From Buttiauxella sp965119215 (GTDB lineage Bacteria > Pseudomonadota > Gammaproteobacteria > Enterobacterales > Enterobacteriaceae): a stretch of DNA of 64,000 nt. The notes under the pieces were generated by a model, which was given only the letters and a program-made list of their open reading frames with translations, was not told where the DNA came from and did not search any database. The DNA lies in contig CBCPKK010000005.1 of NCBI GenBank assembly GCA_965119215.1, positions 1-64,000 on the forward strand. The letters are read 5' to 3'. A program made the position numbers and the translations under genes. Each line of letters begins with the position of its first letter. Position 1 is the first letter of the stretch. Shown here in pieces: positions 8,340-16,964 of this stretch.

Positions 8340-9662
8340 ATGACCCATCATTTAAAATCTCGAGACATCCTCGCACTGGGGTTTATGACCTTTGCGCTGT
8401 TTGTCGGAGCAGGCAACATCATTTTCCCGCCGATGGTGGGGTTACAAGCGGGTGAACACGTCTGGATTGCGTCACTCGGTTTCCTGGTGACGGCTGTTGG
8501 CCTGCCGGTTCTGACTATCGTCGCCATCGCCCGTGTTGGCGGCGGTATTGATAGCTTAAGCTCACCAATTGGCCGCCGTGCCGGTGTGCTGCTGGCAACC
8601 ATTTGTTATCTGTCCGTTGGCCCGCTGTTTGCCACACCGCGTACTACTACCGTTTCTTTCGAAGTGGGAATTGCGCCGCTGGTGGGGAGTAGTGAACTGG
8701 CGCTGTTTATCTACAGCCTGGTTTATTTCGCCATTGTTATCGCCATTTCCCTTTATCCGGGCAAATTGCTGGATACCGTCGGACATGTGCTGGCGCCAGT
8801 GAAAATTGTCGCGCTGCTGATTCTGGCGGCTGGCGCAATGCTGTGGCCTGCGGGTGGTATCAGCACGGCGACGGAGGCGTACCAAAATGCGGCGTTCTCT
8901 AACGGCTTTGTGAATGGCTATCTGACGATGGATACGCTCGCCTCGCTGGTGTTTGGCATCGTGATTGTTAACGCGGCGCGTTCGCGTGGCGTAACCGATT
9001 CCCGCCTGCTGACTCGCTATACCATCTGGGCTGGCCTGATTGCGGGCGTTGGCTTAACGCTGATTTACCTGGCGTTGTTCCGCCTGGGTTCAGACAGCGC
9101 GACGCTGGTTGCTGACCAGAATGCTAACGGTGCTGCGATTCTGCATGCTTATGTCGCGCATACTTTCGGTAGCGCGGGTAGCTTCTTCCTCGCAGCCCTG
9201 ATTTTCCTGGCCTGTATGGTTACGGCGATTGGCCTGACCTGTGCGTGTGCTGAGTTCTTCAGCCAGTATCTGCCGCTGTCTTATCGCTCACTGGTGTTTA
9301 TCCTCGGCCTGTTCTCAATGGTGGTATCTAACCTGGGTCTGAGCCATTTGATTCAGGTTTCTATTCCGGTGCTGACGGCGATTTATCCGCCTTGTATTGC
9401 ACTGGTTGTGCTGAGCTTCACCCGTCCGTGGTGGCATAACTCATCGCGCGTTATTGCACCGGCAATGCTCATCAGCACCTTGTTCGGCATTATTGACGGC
9501 ATTAAAGCATCGGCAATCAGTGATATTTTGCCTGCCTGGACTGCGCGCTTGCCGCTGTCTGACCAGGGCCTGGCATGGGTAATACCGACCCTTATCATGG
9601 TGGTTATTGCCATCGTATGGGACCGCGCCGCAGGACGACAGGTGGCTCACGCCGCCCACTAA
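8340..9662 (+). CDS. brnQ: Branched-chain amino acid carrier BrnQ
   Basis: BrnQ is a cation-coupled inner-membrane symporter for leucine, isoleucine and valine (LIVCS family). The 440-residue protein is almost wholly hydrophobic, with about 12 membrane segments. It opens with the family pattern DILALGFMTFALFVGAGNII, which contributes to substrate and sodium binding. Length and sequence match E. coli BrnQ (439 residues). The gene stands between phoBR and proY as in E. coli and has its own likely promoter, leader and terminator, so it is probably monocistronic. The gap to proY is 71 bp and contains a strong terminator. Confidence 0.96.
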   Translation: MTHHLKSRDILALGFMTFALFVGAGNIIFPPMVGLQAGEHVWIASLGFLVTAVGLPVLTIVAIARVGGGIDSLSSPIGRRAGVLLATICYLSVGPLFATPRTTTVSFEVGIAPLVGSSELALFIYSLVYFAIVIAISLYPGKLLDTVGHVLAPVKIVALLILAAGAMLWPAGGISTATEAYQNAAFSNGFVNGYLTMDTLASLVFGIVIVNAARSRGVTDSRLLTRYTIWAGLIAGVGLTLIYLALFRLGSDSATLVADQNANGAAILHAYVAHTFGSAGSFFLAALIFLACMVTAIGLTCACAEFFSQYLPLSYRSLVFILGLFSMVVSNLGLSHLIQVSIPVLTAIYPPCIALVVLSFTRPWWHNSSRVIAPAMLISTLFGIIDGIKASAISDILPAWTARLPLSDQGLAWVIPTLIMVVIAIVWDRAAGRQVAHAAH

Positions 9663-9679
9663 AAATTAAAATTTTGTTT

Positions 9680-9709
9680 AACCACGGGGCTTTGCTCCGT
9701 GGTTTTTTT
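9680..9709 (+). terminator. Rho-independent terminator of brnQ
   Basis: An 11-bp stem (AACCACGG pairing with CCGTGGTT, extended inwards by three pairs with a short TTT loop) is followed by a T run, 18 bp after the brnQ stop. Confidence 0.9.
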
Positions 9710-9733
9710 ATTGTTAAGCAGGGTGTGGAATTA

Positions 9734-11107
9734 ATGGAAAACGCTAATAAACTCAAGCGCGGCTTGAGTACCCGGCACATACGCTTTATGGCGTTGGGCT
9801 CGGCAATTGGCACCGGGCTGTTTTATGGCTCGGCGGACGCTATCAGAATGGCAGGGCCAAGCGTATTGCTGGCTTACATCATCGGTGGGGTGGCCGCGTA
9901 TATCATTATGCGTGCGCTCGGTGAGATGTCGGTTCACAACCCTTCTGCCAGTTCATTCTCGCGCTATGCGCAGGATAACCTTGGCCCGTTGGCGGGTTAT
10001 ATCACCGGCTGGACCTACTGTTTTGAGATCCTGATTGTCGCGATTGCCGATGTCACCGCATTCGGCATCTACATGGGTGTCTGGTTCCCGGCAGTGCCGC
10101 ATTGGGTGTGGGTATTGAGCGTGGTGCTGATTATCTGCGCCATCAACCTGATGAGCGTGAAAGTGTTTGGTGAACTGGAGTTCTGGTTCTCATTCTTCAA
10201 AGTTGCCACCATCATCATCATGATTGCAGCCGGTATTGGCATCATCGTGTGGGGGATTGGTAACGGTGGCCAGGCGACGGGCATTCATAATTTGTGGACC
10301 AACGGCGGCTTCTTTAGCAACGGCTGGGTTGGCATGATTATGTCGTTGCAGATGGTGATGTTTGCCTACGGTGGTATTGAAATCATTGGTATTACTGCCG
10401 GTGAAGCGAAAGATCCACAGAAGTCGATTCCACGCGCTATCAACTCTGTTCCGTTGCGTATTCTGGTGTTCTACGTGGGCACGCTGTTTGTGATTATGTC
10501 GATCTATCCGTGGAACCAGGTGGGCACCGAAGGCAGCCCATTTGTGCTGACCTTCCAGCATATGGGGATTACGGTTGCGGCGAGCATTCTTAACTTTGTG
10601 GTGATCACCGCGTCACTGTCAGCGATTAACAGCGATGTGTTTGGCGTCGGCCGCATGTTGCACGGCATGGCAGAGCAGGGCAGCGCCCCGAAAGTGTTCG
10701 CCAAAACTTCTCGTAATGGCATTCCGTGGGTCACGGTGTTGGTGATGTGCTGCGCGCTGTTACTGGCGGTGGTTCTGAACTACCTGATTCCAGAAAACGT
10801 GTTCCTGGTGATTGCTTCGCTGGCGACGTTTGCCACGGTGTGGGTATGGATAATGATCCTGCTGTCGCAGATTGCTTTCCGTCGCAAACTCTCACCTGAA
10901 GACACCAAAGCGCTGAAATTCCCGGTGCCGGGCGGCGTGGCAACCACGATGGTTGGGCTGGTCTTCCTGGTGTTTATCATCGGGTTAATCGGCTGGCATC
11001 CAGACACCCGCATTTCGCTGTATGTCGGCTGCGTGTGGATTGTCTTGCTGTTAGTTGGCTGGATGTTTAAACGCCGTCAAATACTCGCGGCAAGCGAAAG
11101 CAACTAA
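9734..11107 (+). CDS. proY: Amino acid permease ProY
   Basis: ProY is a member of the APC-superfamily amino acid transporters, annotated as a cryptic proline permease. The 457 residues match E. coli ProY in length. The start MENANKLKRGL and the substrate-binding helix with GSAIGTGLFYGSA are as in the family, followed by about 12 membrane segments. I use the ATG at 9734 because it aligns with the known start; longer in-frame starts would run back through the brnQ terminator into brnQ. The true substrate cannot be read from the sequence. A terminator follows directly. Confidence 0.95.
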   Translation: MENANKLKRGLSTRHIRFMALGSAIGTGLFYGSADAIRMAGPSVLLAYIIGGVAAYIIMRALGEMSVHNPSASSFSRYAQDNLGPLAGYITGWTYCFEILIVAIADVTAFGIYMGVWFPAVPHWVWVLSVVLIICAINLMSVKVFGELEFWFSFFKVATIIIMIAAGIGIIVWGIGNGGQATGIHNLWTNGGFFSNGWVGMIMSLQMVMFAYGGIEIIGITAGEAKDPQKSIPRAINSVPLRILVFYVGTLFVIMSIYPWNQVGTEGSPFVLTFQHMGITVAASILNFVVITASLSAINSDVFGVGRMLHGMAEQGSAPKVFAKTSRNGIPWVTVLVMCCALLLAVVLNYLIPENVFLVIASLATFATVWVWIMILLSQIAFRRKLSPEDTKALKFPVPGGVATTMVGLVFLVFIIGLIGWHPDTRISLYVGCVWIVLLLVGWMFKRRQILAASESN

Positions 11108-11111
11108 CTCC

Positions 11112-11140
11112 AAAAAACCTCGCTCTCTGGCGAGGTTTTT
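11112..11140 (+). terminator. Rho-independent terminator of proY
   Basis: Stem AAAACCTCGC (11114-11123) pairs with GCGAGGTTTT (11130-11139) around a six-base loop and ends in a T run. Confidence 0.9.
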
Positions 11141-11159
11141 ACTTTATGGCATCCTGACC

Positions 11160-11182
11160 TCTCCACCCCCGCCTTCCTCCCC
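11160..11182 (-). promoter_or_regulatory. Paired MalT boxes before malZ
   Basis: On the minus strand, GGGGAGGAAG (11173-11182) and GGGGTGGAGA (11160-11169) match the MalT consensus GGGGA(T/G)GAGG at 9 and 8 of 10 positions. They are direct repeats 3 bp apart, the spacing used in other mal promoters. A further partial match, GGGGATGCGA, lies just before the malZ start. This implies activation by MalT and maltotriose. Confidence 0.6.
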
Positions 11183-11261
11183 CAATAAAAATAACAATGA
11201 GGAGTGATACGCGCTTACGCTGTGGCAAGGTGGCGTCAATTAATTTTCTGGGGATGCGATT

Positions 11262-13079
11262 ATGTTGAATGCCTGGCACCTTCCGGTGCCCCCTTTCATA
11301 CAAACACGTAAAGATAAGCTGTACATCACGCTGTGGGTTTCGGGTGATGATTTACCGCAGCGTGTGGTTATGCGTTTTGAGAAAGATAACGAAGAAACCT
11401 CGGTACAGATGACTCGCCAGAAAGCGGCACCTGATGACGGTGTTGTGGCCTGGCGCGGCGTTATTGATTTATCAGAAGGGCAGCCACGCCGCCGCTACAG
11501 CTTTAAATTGTTGTGGCTGGATAAACAGCGCTGGTTCACGCCGCAAGGATTAGGGTCTATTCCTCCGGCGCGGCTTGAGCAGTTTGCTGTCGATCTTCCA
11601 GATGATGGCCCGCAGTGGGTGCAGGATCAGATCTTCTATCAGATTTTCCCCGATCGTTTTGCGCGCAGCCAACAACGCACGCCGGAACAGGATCAGGTCT
11701 ATTACCACCACGCCGCAAAGCGCGACATCATTCTGCGTGACTGGAACGAACCGCTGGTTGCCGATGCGGGTGGCTCGACGTTTTATGGCGGCGATCTGGA
11801 TGGTATCAGCGAAAACCTGCCGTATTTGAAGATGCTGGGCGTGACTGCGCTGTACCTCAATCCAATCTTTACCGCGCCGAGCGTACATAAATACGATACT
11901 CAGGATTATCGCCACGTTGATGTGCAGTTTGGTGGCGATCACGCCTTTTTACGGCTGCGAAAAAACACTCAACGCCACGGTATGCGTCTGATGCTCGACG
12001 GGGTGTTTAATCACAGCGGCGATACGCATCAGTGGTTTGACCGGCAGAAAACGCATGGCGAAGGGGCGAGCCACAATCCGCAATCGCCGTGGCGTGATTT
12101 TTACAGCTACAACGAAGACGGACACGCGCTCGACTGGCTTGGTTATTCCAGCCTGCCAAAACTGGACTATCAGTCATCTACTTTGGTTAATGAAATCTAT
12201 CAGGGCGAAGAAAGCATTGTGCGCCACTGGTTGCGTGAACCGTGGGGTATCGACGGCTGGCGGCTGGATGTGGTGCATATGCTTGGGGAATCCGGCGGGG
12301 CGAAAAATAATCTCCAGCATGTCAGCGGTATAACCCGATCGGCGAAAGAAACTAAAGCCGATGCTTATGTGTTGGGCGAACATTTTGGTGATGCACGTCA
12401 GTGGTTGCAGGCGGATGCCGAAGACGCGGCGATGAACTATCGCGGTTTTACTTTCCCGATCTGGGGCTTCCTGGCTAACACCGATATTTCGTACGATCCG
12501 CAGCATATTGACGCACAAACCTGTATGGCGTGGATGGATGAATATCGCGCGGGGCTTTCTCATCAGCAGCAACTGCGCATGTTTAACCAGCTTGATAGCC
12601 ATGACACGGCGCGTTTTAAGTCGATCCTTGGCAAAGATGCCGCTCGCTTGCCGCTTGCCGTGGTATGGCTGTATTGCTGGCCTGGTGTGCCGTGCGTTTA
12701 TTACGGGGATGAAGTGGGGCTGGATGGCAACAACGATCCTTTCTGTCGCAAACCTTTCCCGTGGAATCAGGATCAGCAGGATCTGAGTTTGCTGGCGCTT
12801 TACCAGCGGTTAGGAAAAATGCGCCATAAGAGCCGCGCTTTGCGGCATGGCGGCTGCCAGGTGATTTACGCGGACGCTGATGTCGTGGTGTTTGCACGCG
12901 TTTATCAAAACGAAAGGGTGCTGGTGGCGATTAACCGTGGTGAGCAAATCGACGTAACGCTGCCGTGGAATCCGCTGTTAAACGGCATAACCTGGACACA
13001 ACGCGAAGGTGAAGCACAGCTGGATAATCACCAGTTGTCACTACCCGCTGTTTCCGTTGCCCTCTGGCATAACCTCTGA
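11262..13079 (+). CDS. malZ: Maltodextrin glucosidase MalZ
   Basis: MalZ is a cytoplasmic GH13 enzyme that releases glucose from the reducing end of short maltodextrins. The 605 residues start with a beta-rich N domain (about 1-115). The TIM barrel follows, with motifs DGVFNHSG (~245), GWRLDVVH (nucleophile Asp336), LGEHF (acid/base Glu373) and LDSHDTARF (Asp448). All catalytic residues are present and the length matches E. coli MalZ (604-605). MalT boxes upstream tie it to the maltose regulon. It is followed by an imperfect hairpin and then an accessory block, where E. coli has acpH. Confidence 0.97.
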   Translation: MLNAWHLPVPPFIQTRKDKLYITLWVSGDDLPQRVVMRFEKDNEETSVQMTRQKAAPDDGVVAWRGVIDLSEGQPRRRYSFKLLWLDKQRWFTPQGLGSIPPARLEQFAVDLPDDGPQWVQDQIFYQIFPDRFARSQQRTPEQDQVYYHHAAKRDIILRDWNEPLVADAGGSTFYGGDLDGISENLPYLKMLGVTALYLNPIFTAPSVHKYDTQDYRHVDVQFGGDHAFLRLRKNTQRHGMRLMLDGVFNHSGDTHQWFDRQKTHGEGASHNPQSPWRDFYSYNEDGHALDWLGYSSLPKLDYQSSTLVNEIYQGEESIVRHWLREPWGIDGWRLDVVHMLGESGGAKNNLQHVSGITRSAKETKADAYVLGEHFGDARQWLQADAEDAAMNYRGFTFPIWGFLANTDISYDPQHIDAQTCMAWMDEYRAGLSHQQQLRMFNQLDSHDTARFKSILGKDAARLPLAVVWLYCWPGVPCVYYGDEVGLDGNNDPFCRKPFPWNQDQQDLSLLALYQRLGKMRHKSRALRHGGCQVIYADADVVVFARVYQNERVLVAINRGEQIDVTLPWNPLLNGITWTQREGEAQLDNHQLSLPAVSVALWHNL

Positions 13080-13086
13080 TTCTGTA

Positions 13087-13123
13087 ACCGGTTTCCCTTT
13101 TCGTCAGGCGAGGGGGGAAACTG
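13087..13123 (+). terminator. Possible malZ terminator
   Basis: CCGGTTTCCC pairs with GGGGAAACTGG across a loop of about 16 nt; the downstream tract is only moderately T-rich. It is a weak candidate. Confidence 0.45.
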
Positions 13124-13220
13124 GTGCTATTCTTATTTCTCGTCCCCCTCATCAATACCATTCAGGCTAGATATTTCCAGCTCTCATGCCCTCTGGGCTA
13201 ACTGATTCTGAGGAAACACT

Positions 13221-13611
13221 ATGTCTATACGTGAACTGATCGACCCGACTAATTCCACGCTGATTTTCATCGACCACCAACCGCAGATGTCTTTTGGCGC
13301 TGTGGACCGAAGTATGCCTGACGTTTCCTGCTTTGATGGCGCTGGACGAAGGATTTGAAGTTTACGTGGTGACTGACACCTCGGGCGGGACTTCTGTTGA
13401 TGCGCATGAACGCTCGATTGACCGAATGGTGCAGGCGGGCGCGGTGCCTGTTACCTGGCAGCAAGTGTTGCTTGAATACCAACGCGACTGGGCACGCAAA
13501 GACACCTACGACGCGGTGATGGATTTGGTGCGAGAGCACAGCGGCGCGTATGGCATAGGCGTGGATTACGCTTACACCATGGTTCATGGTGCGCCAGAAC
13601 GGAAAGCCTGA
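13221..13611 (+). pseudogene. Isochorismatase-family hydrolase, internally deleted
   Basis: This is a broken cysteine hydrolase (isochorismatase/YcaC-like family). A good GAGGAAA site precedes ATG 13221, and the first ~27 codons (MSIRELIDPTNSTLIFIDHQ...) are a normal family N terminus with the catalytic Asp in FIDHQ. After TCTTTTGGCG near 13299 the reading frame shifts. Frame 1 stops at 13356-13358, while the other frame continues with ALWTEVCLTFPALMAL, which holds the catalytic Cys, and runs to a normal C terminus (VDYAYTMVHGAPERKA). The central ~80 residues, including the conserved Lys region, are missing. An internal deletion with frame change is the simplest reading. The edges are well conserved, so the loss looks recent. 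It heads an apparent operon with the next two genes. Confidence 0.88.
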
Positions 13612-13666
13612 TTAATCGTTGCAGGATACTTCCTGCCTTCTGTTTTCTTTGAATCAGGAATAGCCC

Positions 13667-14209
13667 ATGGCTGACAACAACACTGTCACGCTGGTGATTA
13701 CCCACGCCCTTAAATCGGGCCAGGCTGCGCGTTATGAAGAATGGTTGGCGAAAATCATGCCTGCGGCGGCACGTTATCCGGGGCATCTTGGGGTGCATGT
13801 CATTCGTCCCACTGCCGGAAATGACGTGTACAACATCGTTATCCGTTTCGACACGCTGGAAAATCTCACCGCCTGGACAAAATCGGCTGAGCGGGAAGCG
13901 CTGGTCGATGAGATAAAACCGGCTCTGAGCCAGGATGACCATCTGGAAGTGCGCACCGAAACCGCTTTCTGGTTCACCCCGGAAACCCCAGCAGTTAAGC
14001 GCCCCGCGCAATGGAAGCAATTCCTGATCACGCTGGCGGTGATTTTCCCCAGCACCAATATTGTTCCGCGAATCACCGCTTTGTTTTTCCCTTCGCTCAA
14101 AGGCTCCCTGTCATTACATTTTATCAATGACGCATTAGTTGTGGCGTTGGTGGTGTGGCTATGGATGCCGGTAATGACGCGCCTGTTTGCGGGCTGGCTG
14201 AAAAAATAA
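13667..14209 (+). CDS. ABM-domain protein with C-terminal membrane segments
   Basis: Residues 1-100 resemble the antibiotic biosynthesis monooxygenase (ABM) fold, a small dimeric alpha/beta barrel (TLVITHALKSGQAARYEEWL... then GHLGVHVIRP...YNIVIRFDTLENLTAW). After a linker near 110-118, two hydrophobic stretches (about 119-145 and 155-175) suggest a membrane-anchored form ending in a Lys-Lys tail. The role is unknown. ABM proteins include cofactor-free quinone-type monooxygenases, but no substrate can be inferred. It lies 55 bp after the broken isochorismatase gene and 23 bp before the amidohydrolase, on the same strand, so the three were probably cotranscribed. It has no counterpart between malZ and acpH in E. 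coli K-12. Confidence 0.82.
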   Translation: MADNNTVTLVITHALKSGQAARYEEWLAKIMPAAARYPGHLGVHVIRPTAGNDVYNIVIRFDTLENLTAWTKSAEREALVDEIKPALSQDDHLEVRTETAFWFTPETPAVKRPAQWKQFLITLAVIFPSTNIVPRITALFFPSLKGSLSLHFINDALVVALVVWLWMPVMTRLFAGWLKK

Positions 14210-14232
14210 CACTTCACCGAGGAGAACAGGTT

Positions 14233-16101
14233 ATGTCGCAATCTGCTTCATTAATTCTCACCAATGGTCAGTTTCATACTCTCAATAGCGAAGCCCCACT
14301 GGCGCAAGCCGTGGCTATCAAAGACGGAAAGATCGTGGCCGTGGGCAGTGAATCGTGGGTGATGAGTTTCGCTGACGATCAAACGCAGCGGATCGATCTC
14401 AAAGGCCATACGGTGATCCCTGGCCTTAACGACTCGCATCTGCACCTGATCCGTGGCGGGCTGAATTACAACCTGGAATTGCGTTGGGAAGGTGTGCCGT
14501 CGCTTGCAGATGCGCTGCGAATGCTAAAAGAGCAGGCCTTGCGCACGCCGTCACCGCAGTGGGTGCGCGTAATAGGAGGCTGGACGGAGTTTCAGTTTGC
14601 CGAGCGGCGTATGCCAACGCTTGAAGAACTCAATGAAGCGGCACCGGAAACGCCCGTTTTCGTGCTGCATCTTTATGACCGCGCGTTGTTAAACCAGGCC
14701 GCACTCAAAGCGGTGGGTTACACCAAAGAGACGCCAAATCCCCCAGGTGGCGAGATTGTTCGTGACCGGAACGGGAATCCTACCGGCATGCTTATCGCCA
14801 AACCAAATGCGATGATCCTGTATTCGACTCTGGCGAAAGGGCCGAAATTACCGCTGGAAATGCAGGTTAACTCCACGCGCCAGTTTATGCGTGAGCTAAA
14901 TCGGTTAGGCGTCACCAGCGCCATTGATGCCGGTGGTGGGTTCCAGAATTACCCGGAGGATTATCAGATAATCGACCAGCTCCACGCCGATAAACAGATG
15001 ACGGTGCGTATCGCCTACAACCTGTTTACCCAGCGTCCGCAGCATGAACTGGAAGATTTTGAAAAATGGACCGATATGCTGAAACCGGGGCAGGGGACGG
15101 ATTTTTATCGCACTAACGGCGCAGGGGAAATGCTGGTGTTTTCAGCCGCCGATTTTGAAGATTTTTTGCAGCCACGCCCGGATTTACCTGACGGCATGGA
15201 ACAAGAGCTGGAACGCGTAGTGCGCCGCCTGGTGGAACAACGCTGGCCGTTTCGCCTGCATGCGACCTATAACGAATCCATCAGCCGGATGCTGGACGTC
15301 TTCGAAAAGGTGGACCGTGATATTCCGTTTAATGGCCTGCACTGGCTGTTTGACCACGCGGAAACCATCAGCGAAAAGAATATCGAGCGTGTTAAAGCGC
15401 TGGGTGGTGGGATTGCGGTGCAGCATCGCATGGCGTTTCAGGGGGAATATTATGCCGCACGTTATGGGGCTGAGGCCGTTAAACAGACGCCACCAATAGC
15501 GAAAATGCTTGCCGCAGAATTGCCTGTCGGGCTGGGCACGGATGCGACGCGAGTCGCAAGCTATAACCCGTGGACGGCGCTTTACTGGCTGGTGTCCGGG
15601 CGTACTGTCGGCGGGGTGCAAATGTTTGACGAGAATAACCGACTATCGCGTGATGTTGCACTGGAGTTGTGGACGGCGGGCAGCGCGTGGTTTTCCAGTG
15701 AACAGGGCAAGAAAGGCCGGATCAAAACCGGGCAACTCGCCGATTTGGTGGTGCTTTCAAAAGATTTCTTCAACGTGACGGAAGAGGAAATCAAAGGGAT
15801 TGAATCAGTGATGACGCTGGTGGATGGCAAAGTCGTTTATGCCGCAGGTGCGTTCACGTCACTGGCACCACCGCCGATTCCTGTGTTACCTGAGTGGTCA
15901 CCGGTTGCTAACGTACCAGGGCATTATCGAACCGATCCGCCAGTAGCCGCAAAAGTGGGCATGGCTGCGCAGGTTCATCAGTGTTGCGGGAGCTGTAACG
16001 TGCATGGTCACCAGCATGATGCGGCGCGTAAATCGGCCATTCCAGTTTCTGACGAAGGGGCATTCTGGGGCGTGATGGGGTGTTCTTGTTTTACTTTTTG
16101 A
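14233..16101 (+). CDS. YtcJ-like amidohydrolase with Cys/His-rich tail
   Basis: This is a metal-dependent amidohydrolase of the amidohydrolase-3 (YtcJ/NfdA-like) group; the substrate is unknown. ATG 14233 follows GGAGAACAG and gives 622 residues. Metal-site motifs visible are GLNDSHLH (HxH, ~70), the His pair in LHATYNE and FDHAET (~365-400), and GTDATRVASYNPW (~435). A normal C-terminal beta domain ends near 560 (LVDGKVVYAAG). The last ~45 residues are unusual: HQCCGSCNVHGHQHD followed by GCSCF at the very end, giving five Cys and several His in a small tail. This could bind metal or form disulfides (inference). No signal peptide is evident. It is the third gene of the isochorismatase/ABM block and is followed by a terminator facing tsaA. 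Confidence 0.85.
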   Translation: MSQSASLILTNGQFHTLNSEAPLAQAVAIKDGKIVAVGSESWVMSFADDQTQRIDLKGHTVIPGLNDSHLHLIRGGLNYNLELRWEGVPSLADALRMLKEQALRTPSPQWVRVIGGWTEFQFAERRMPTLEELNEAAPETPVFVLHLYDRALLNQAALKAVGYTKETPNPPGGEIVRDRNGNPTGMLIAKPNAMILYSTLAKGPKLPLEMQVNSTRQFMRELNRLGVTSAIDAGGGFQNYPEDYQIIDQLHADKQMTVRIAYNLFTQRPQHELEDFEKWTDMLKPGQGTDFYRTNGAGEMLVFSAADFEDFLQPRPDLPDGMEQELERVVRRLVEQRWPFRLHATYNESISRMLDVFEKVDRDIPFNGLHWLFDHAETISEKNIERVKALGGGIAVQHRMAFQGEYYAARYGAEAVKQTPPIAKMLAAELPVGLGTDATRVASYNPWTALYWLVSGRTVGGVQMFDENNRLSRDVALELWTAGSAWFSSEQGKKGRIKTGQLADLVVLSKDFFNVTEEEIKGIESVMTLVDGKVVYAAGAFTSLAPPPIPVLPEWSPVANVPGHYRTDPPVAAKVGMAAQVHQCCGSCNVHGHQHDAARKSAIPVSDEGAFWGVMGCSCFTF

Positions 16102-16118
16102 GCATCGGCTAAAAACAG

Positions 16119-16142
16119 AAAAGGCCGCTTTCGCGACCTTTT
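16119..16142. terminator. Shared terminator between amidohydrolase and peroxiredoxin
   Basis: The hairpin AAAAGGCCGC/GCGACCTTTT (one mismatch) lies between two convergent genes, with A and T runs on its flanks, so it could work in both directions. Confidence 0.7.
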
Positions 16143-16161
16143 CTTCAAAACGTTTAAGCGA

Positions 16162-16764
16162 TTACAGCTTAGAAACGTTTTCGCTCAGGTATTTAGCAAC
16201 GCCGTCTGGAGACGCGTTCATGCCTTCTTTACCTTTTTCCCACTGAGCTGGGCACACTTCGCCGTGCTCTTCGTGGAATTGCAGCGCATCAACCATACGC
16301 AGCATTTCATCAACGTTACGGCCCAGCGGCAGGTCGTTAACAACCTGGTGACGCACGATACCGGCTTTGTCGATCAGGAAAGAACCGCGCAGAGCAACGC
16401 CTGCGTCTGGATGTTCGATGCCATAAGCTTTCTGAATTTCACGCTTAATGTCAGCAACCATCGCGTATTTCACTTCACCGATGCCGCCTTTATCAACAGG
16501 GGTTTTACGCCATGCGTTGTGAACGAATTCGGAGTCAAAAGATACGCCGACAACTTCTACGCCACGTTTCTGGAATTCTTCGTAACGCTTGTCGAACGCA
16601 ATCAGTTCAGACGGGCAGACGAAAGTGAAGTCCATTGGCCAGAAGAACACAACGGTGGTTTTGCCATTGGTGTGTTCTTTAAAGTTGAAGTTATCAACGA
16701 TTTCGCCACTGCCGAGAACGGCTGCAGCGGTAAAGTCAGGGGCTGGACGAGTAACCAGGACCAT
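16162..16764 (-). CDS. tsaA: 2-Cys peroxiredoxin (AhpC/TsaA family)
   Basis: This cytoplasmic typical 2-Cys peroxiredoxin reduces hydrogen peroxide and organic peroxides. It has the peroxidatic Cys50 in FTFVCPSE and the resolving Cys171 in EVCPAQW. A GGIG motif (93-96) and a C-terminal helix with Tyr-Leu near 192 resemble the GG-G/YF features of oxidation-sensitive eukaryotic-type enzymes. The 200-residue length is standard. It differs from the AhpC of the ahpCF operon and resembles the TsaA protein found near acpH/queA in Salmonella; the symbol rests on that recollection. It is probably a single-gene unit with its promoter in the 200-bp gap before acpH. The electron donor is unknown, probably thioredoxin. 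Confidence 0.9.
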   Translation of the reverse strand: MVLVTRPAPDFTAAAVLGSGEIVDNFNFKEHTNGKTTVVFFWPMDFTFVCPSELIAFDKRYEEFQKRGVEVVGVSFDSEFVHNAWRKTPVDKGGIGEVKYAMVADIKREIQKAYGIEHPDAGVALRGSFLIDKAGIVRHQVVNDLPLGRNVDEMLRMVDALQFHEEHGEVCPAQWEKGKEGMNASPDGVAKYLSENVSKL

Positions 16765-16916
16765 ATGTACTCCTGTTAATTTTGTTAAAGTGAGTGTTAA
16801 CGCAACGGGGGGAGTATAGGGGCGGCAATCCCTCTAACTCAAGCATGCTGCGCCGATTAATCAGATAGGATTTACCTATCAAAAAATGAATATTCGCACA
16901 GCAGCGATCCAAAATA

Positions 16917-16936
16917 GCCCTTTTTTGTAAAAGGGC
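16917..16936 (-). terminator. Likely acpH terminator
   Basis: GCCCTTTT pairs with AAAAGGGC around a short loop; on the minus strand it is followed by TATTTT, 29 bp after the acpH stop. The U tract is short. Confidence 0.55.
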
Positions 16937-16964
16937 AAGAATTTAATCGTGAGCCTGGGATCGG

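Noticed and set aside
9575..9733. Longer N terminus for ProY
   Set aside because: The extension runs through the brnQ 3' end and its terminator; the family start is at 9734.
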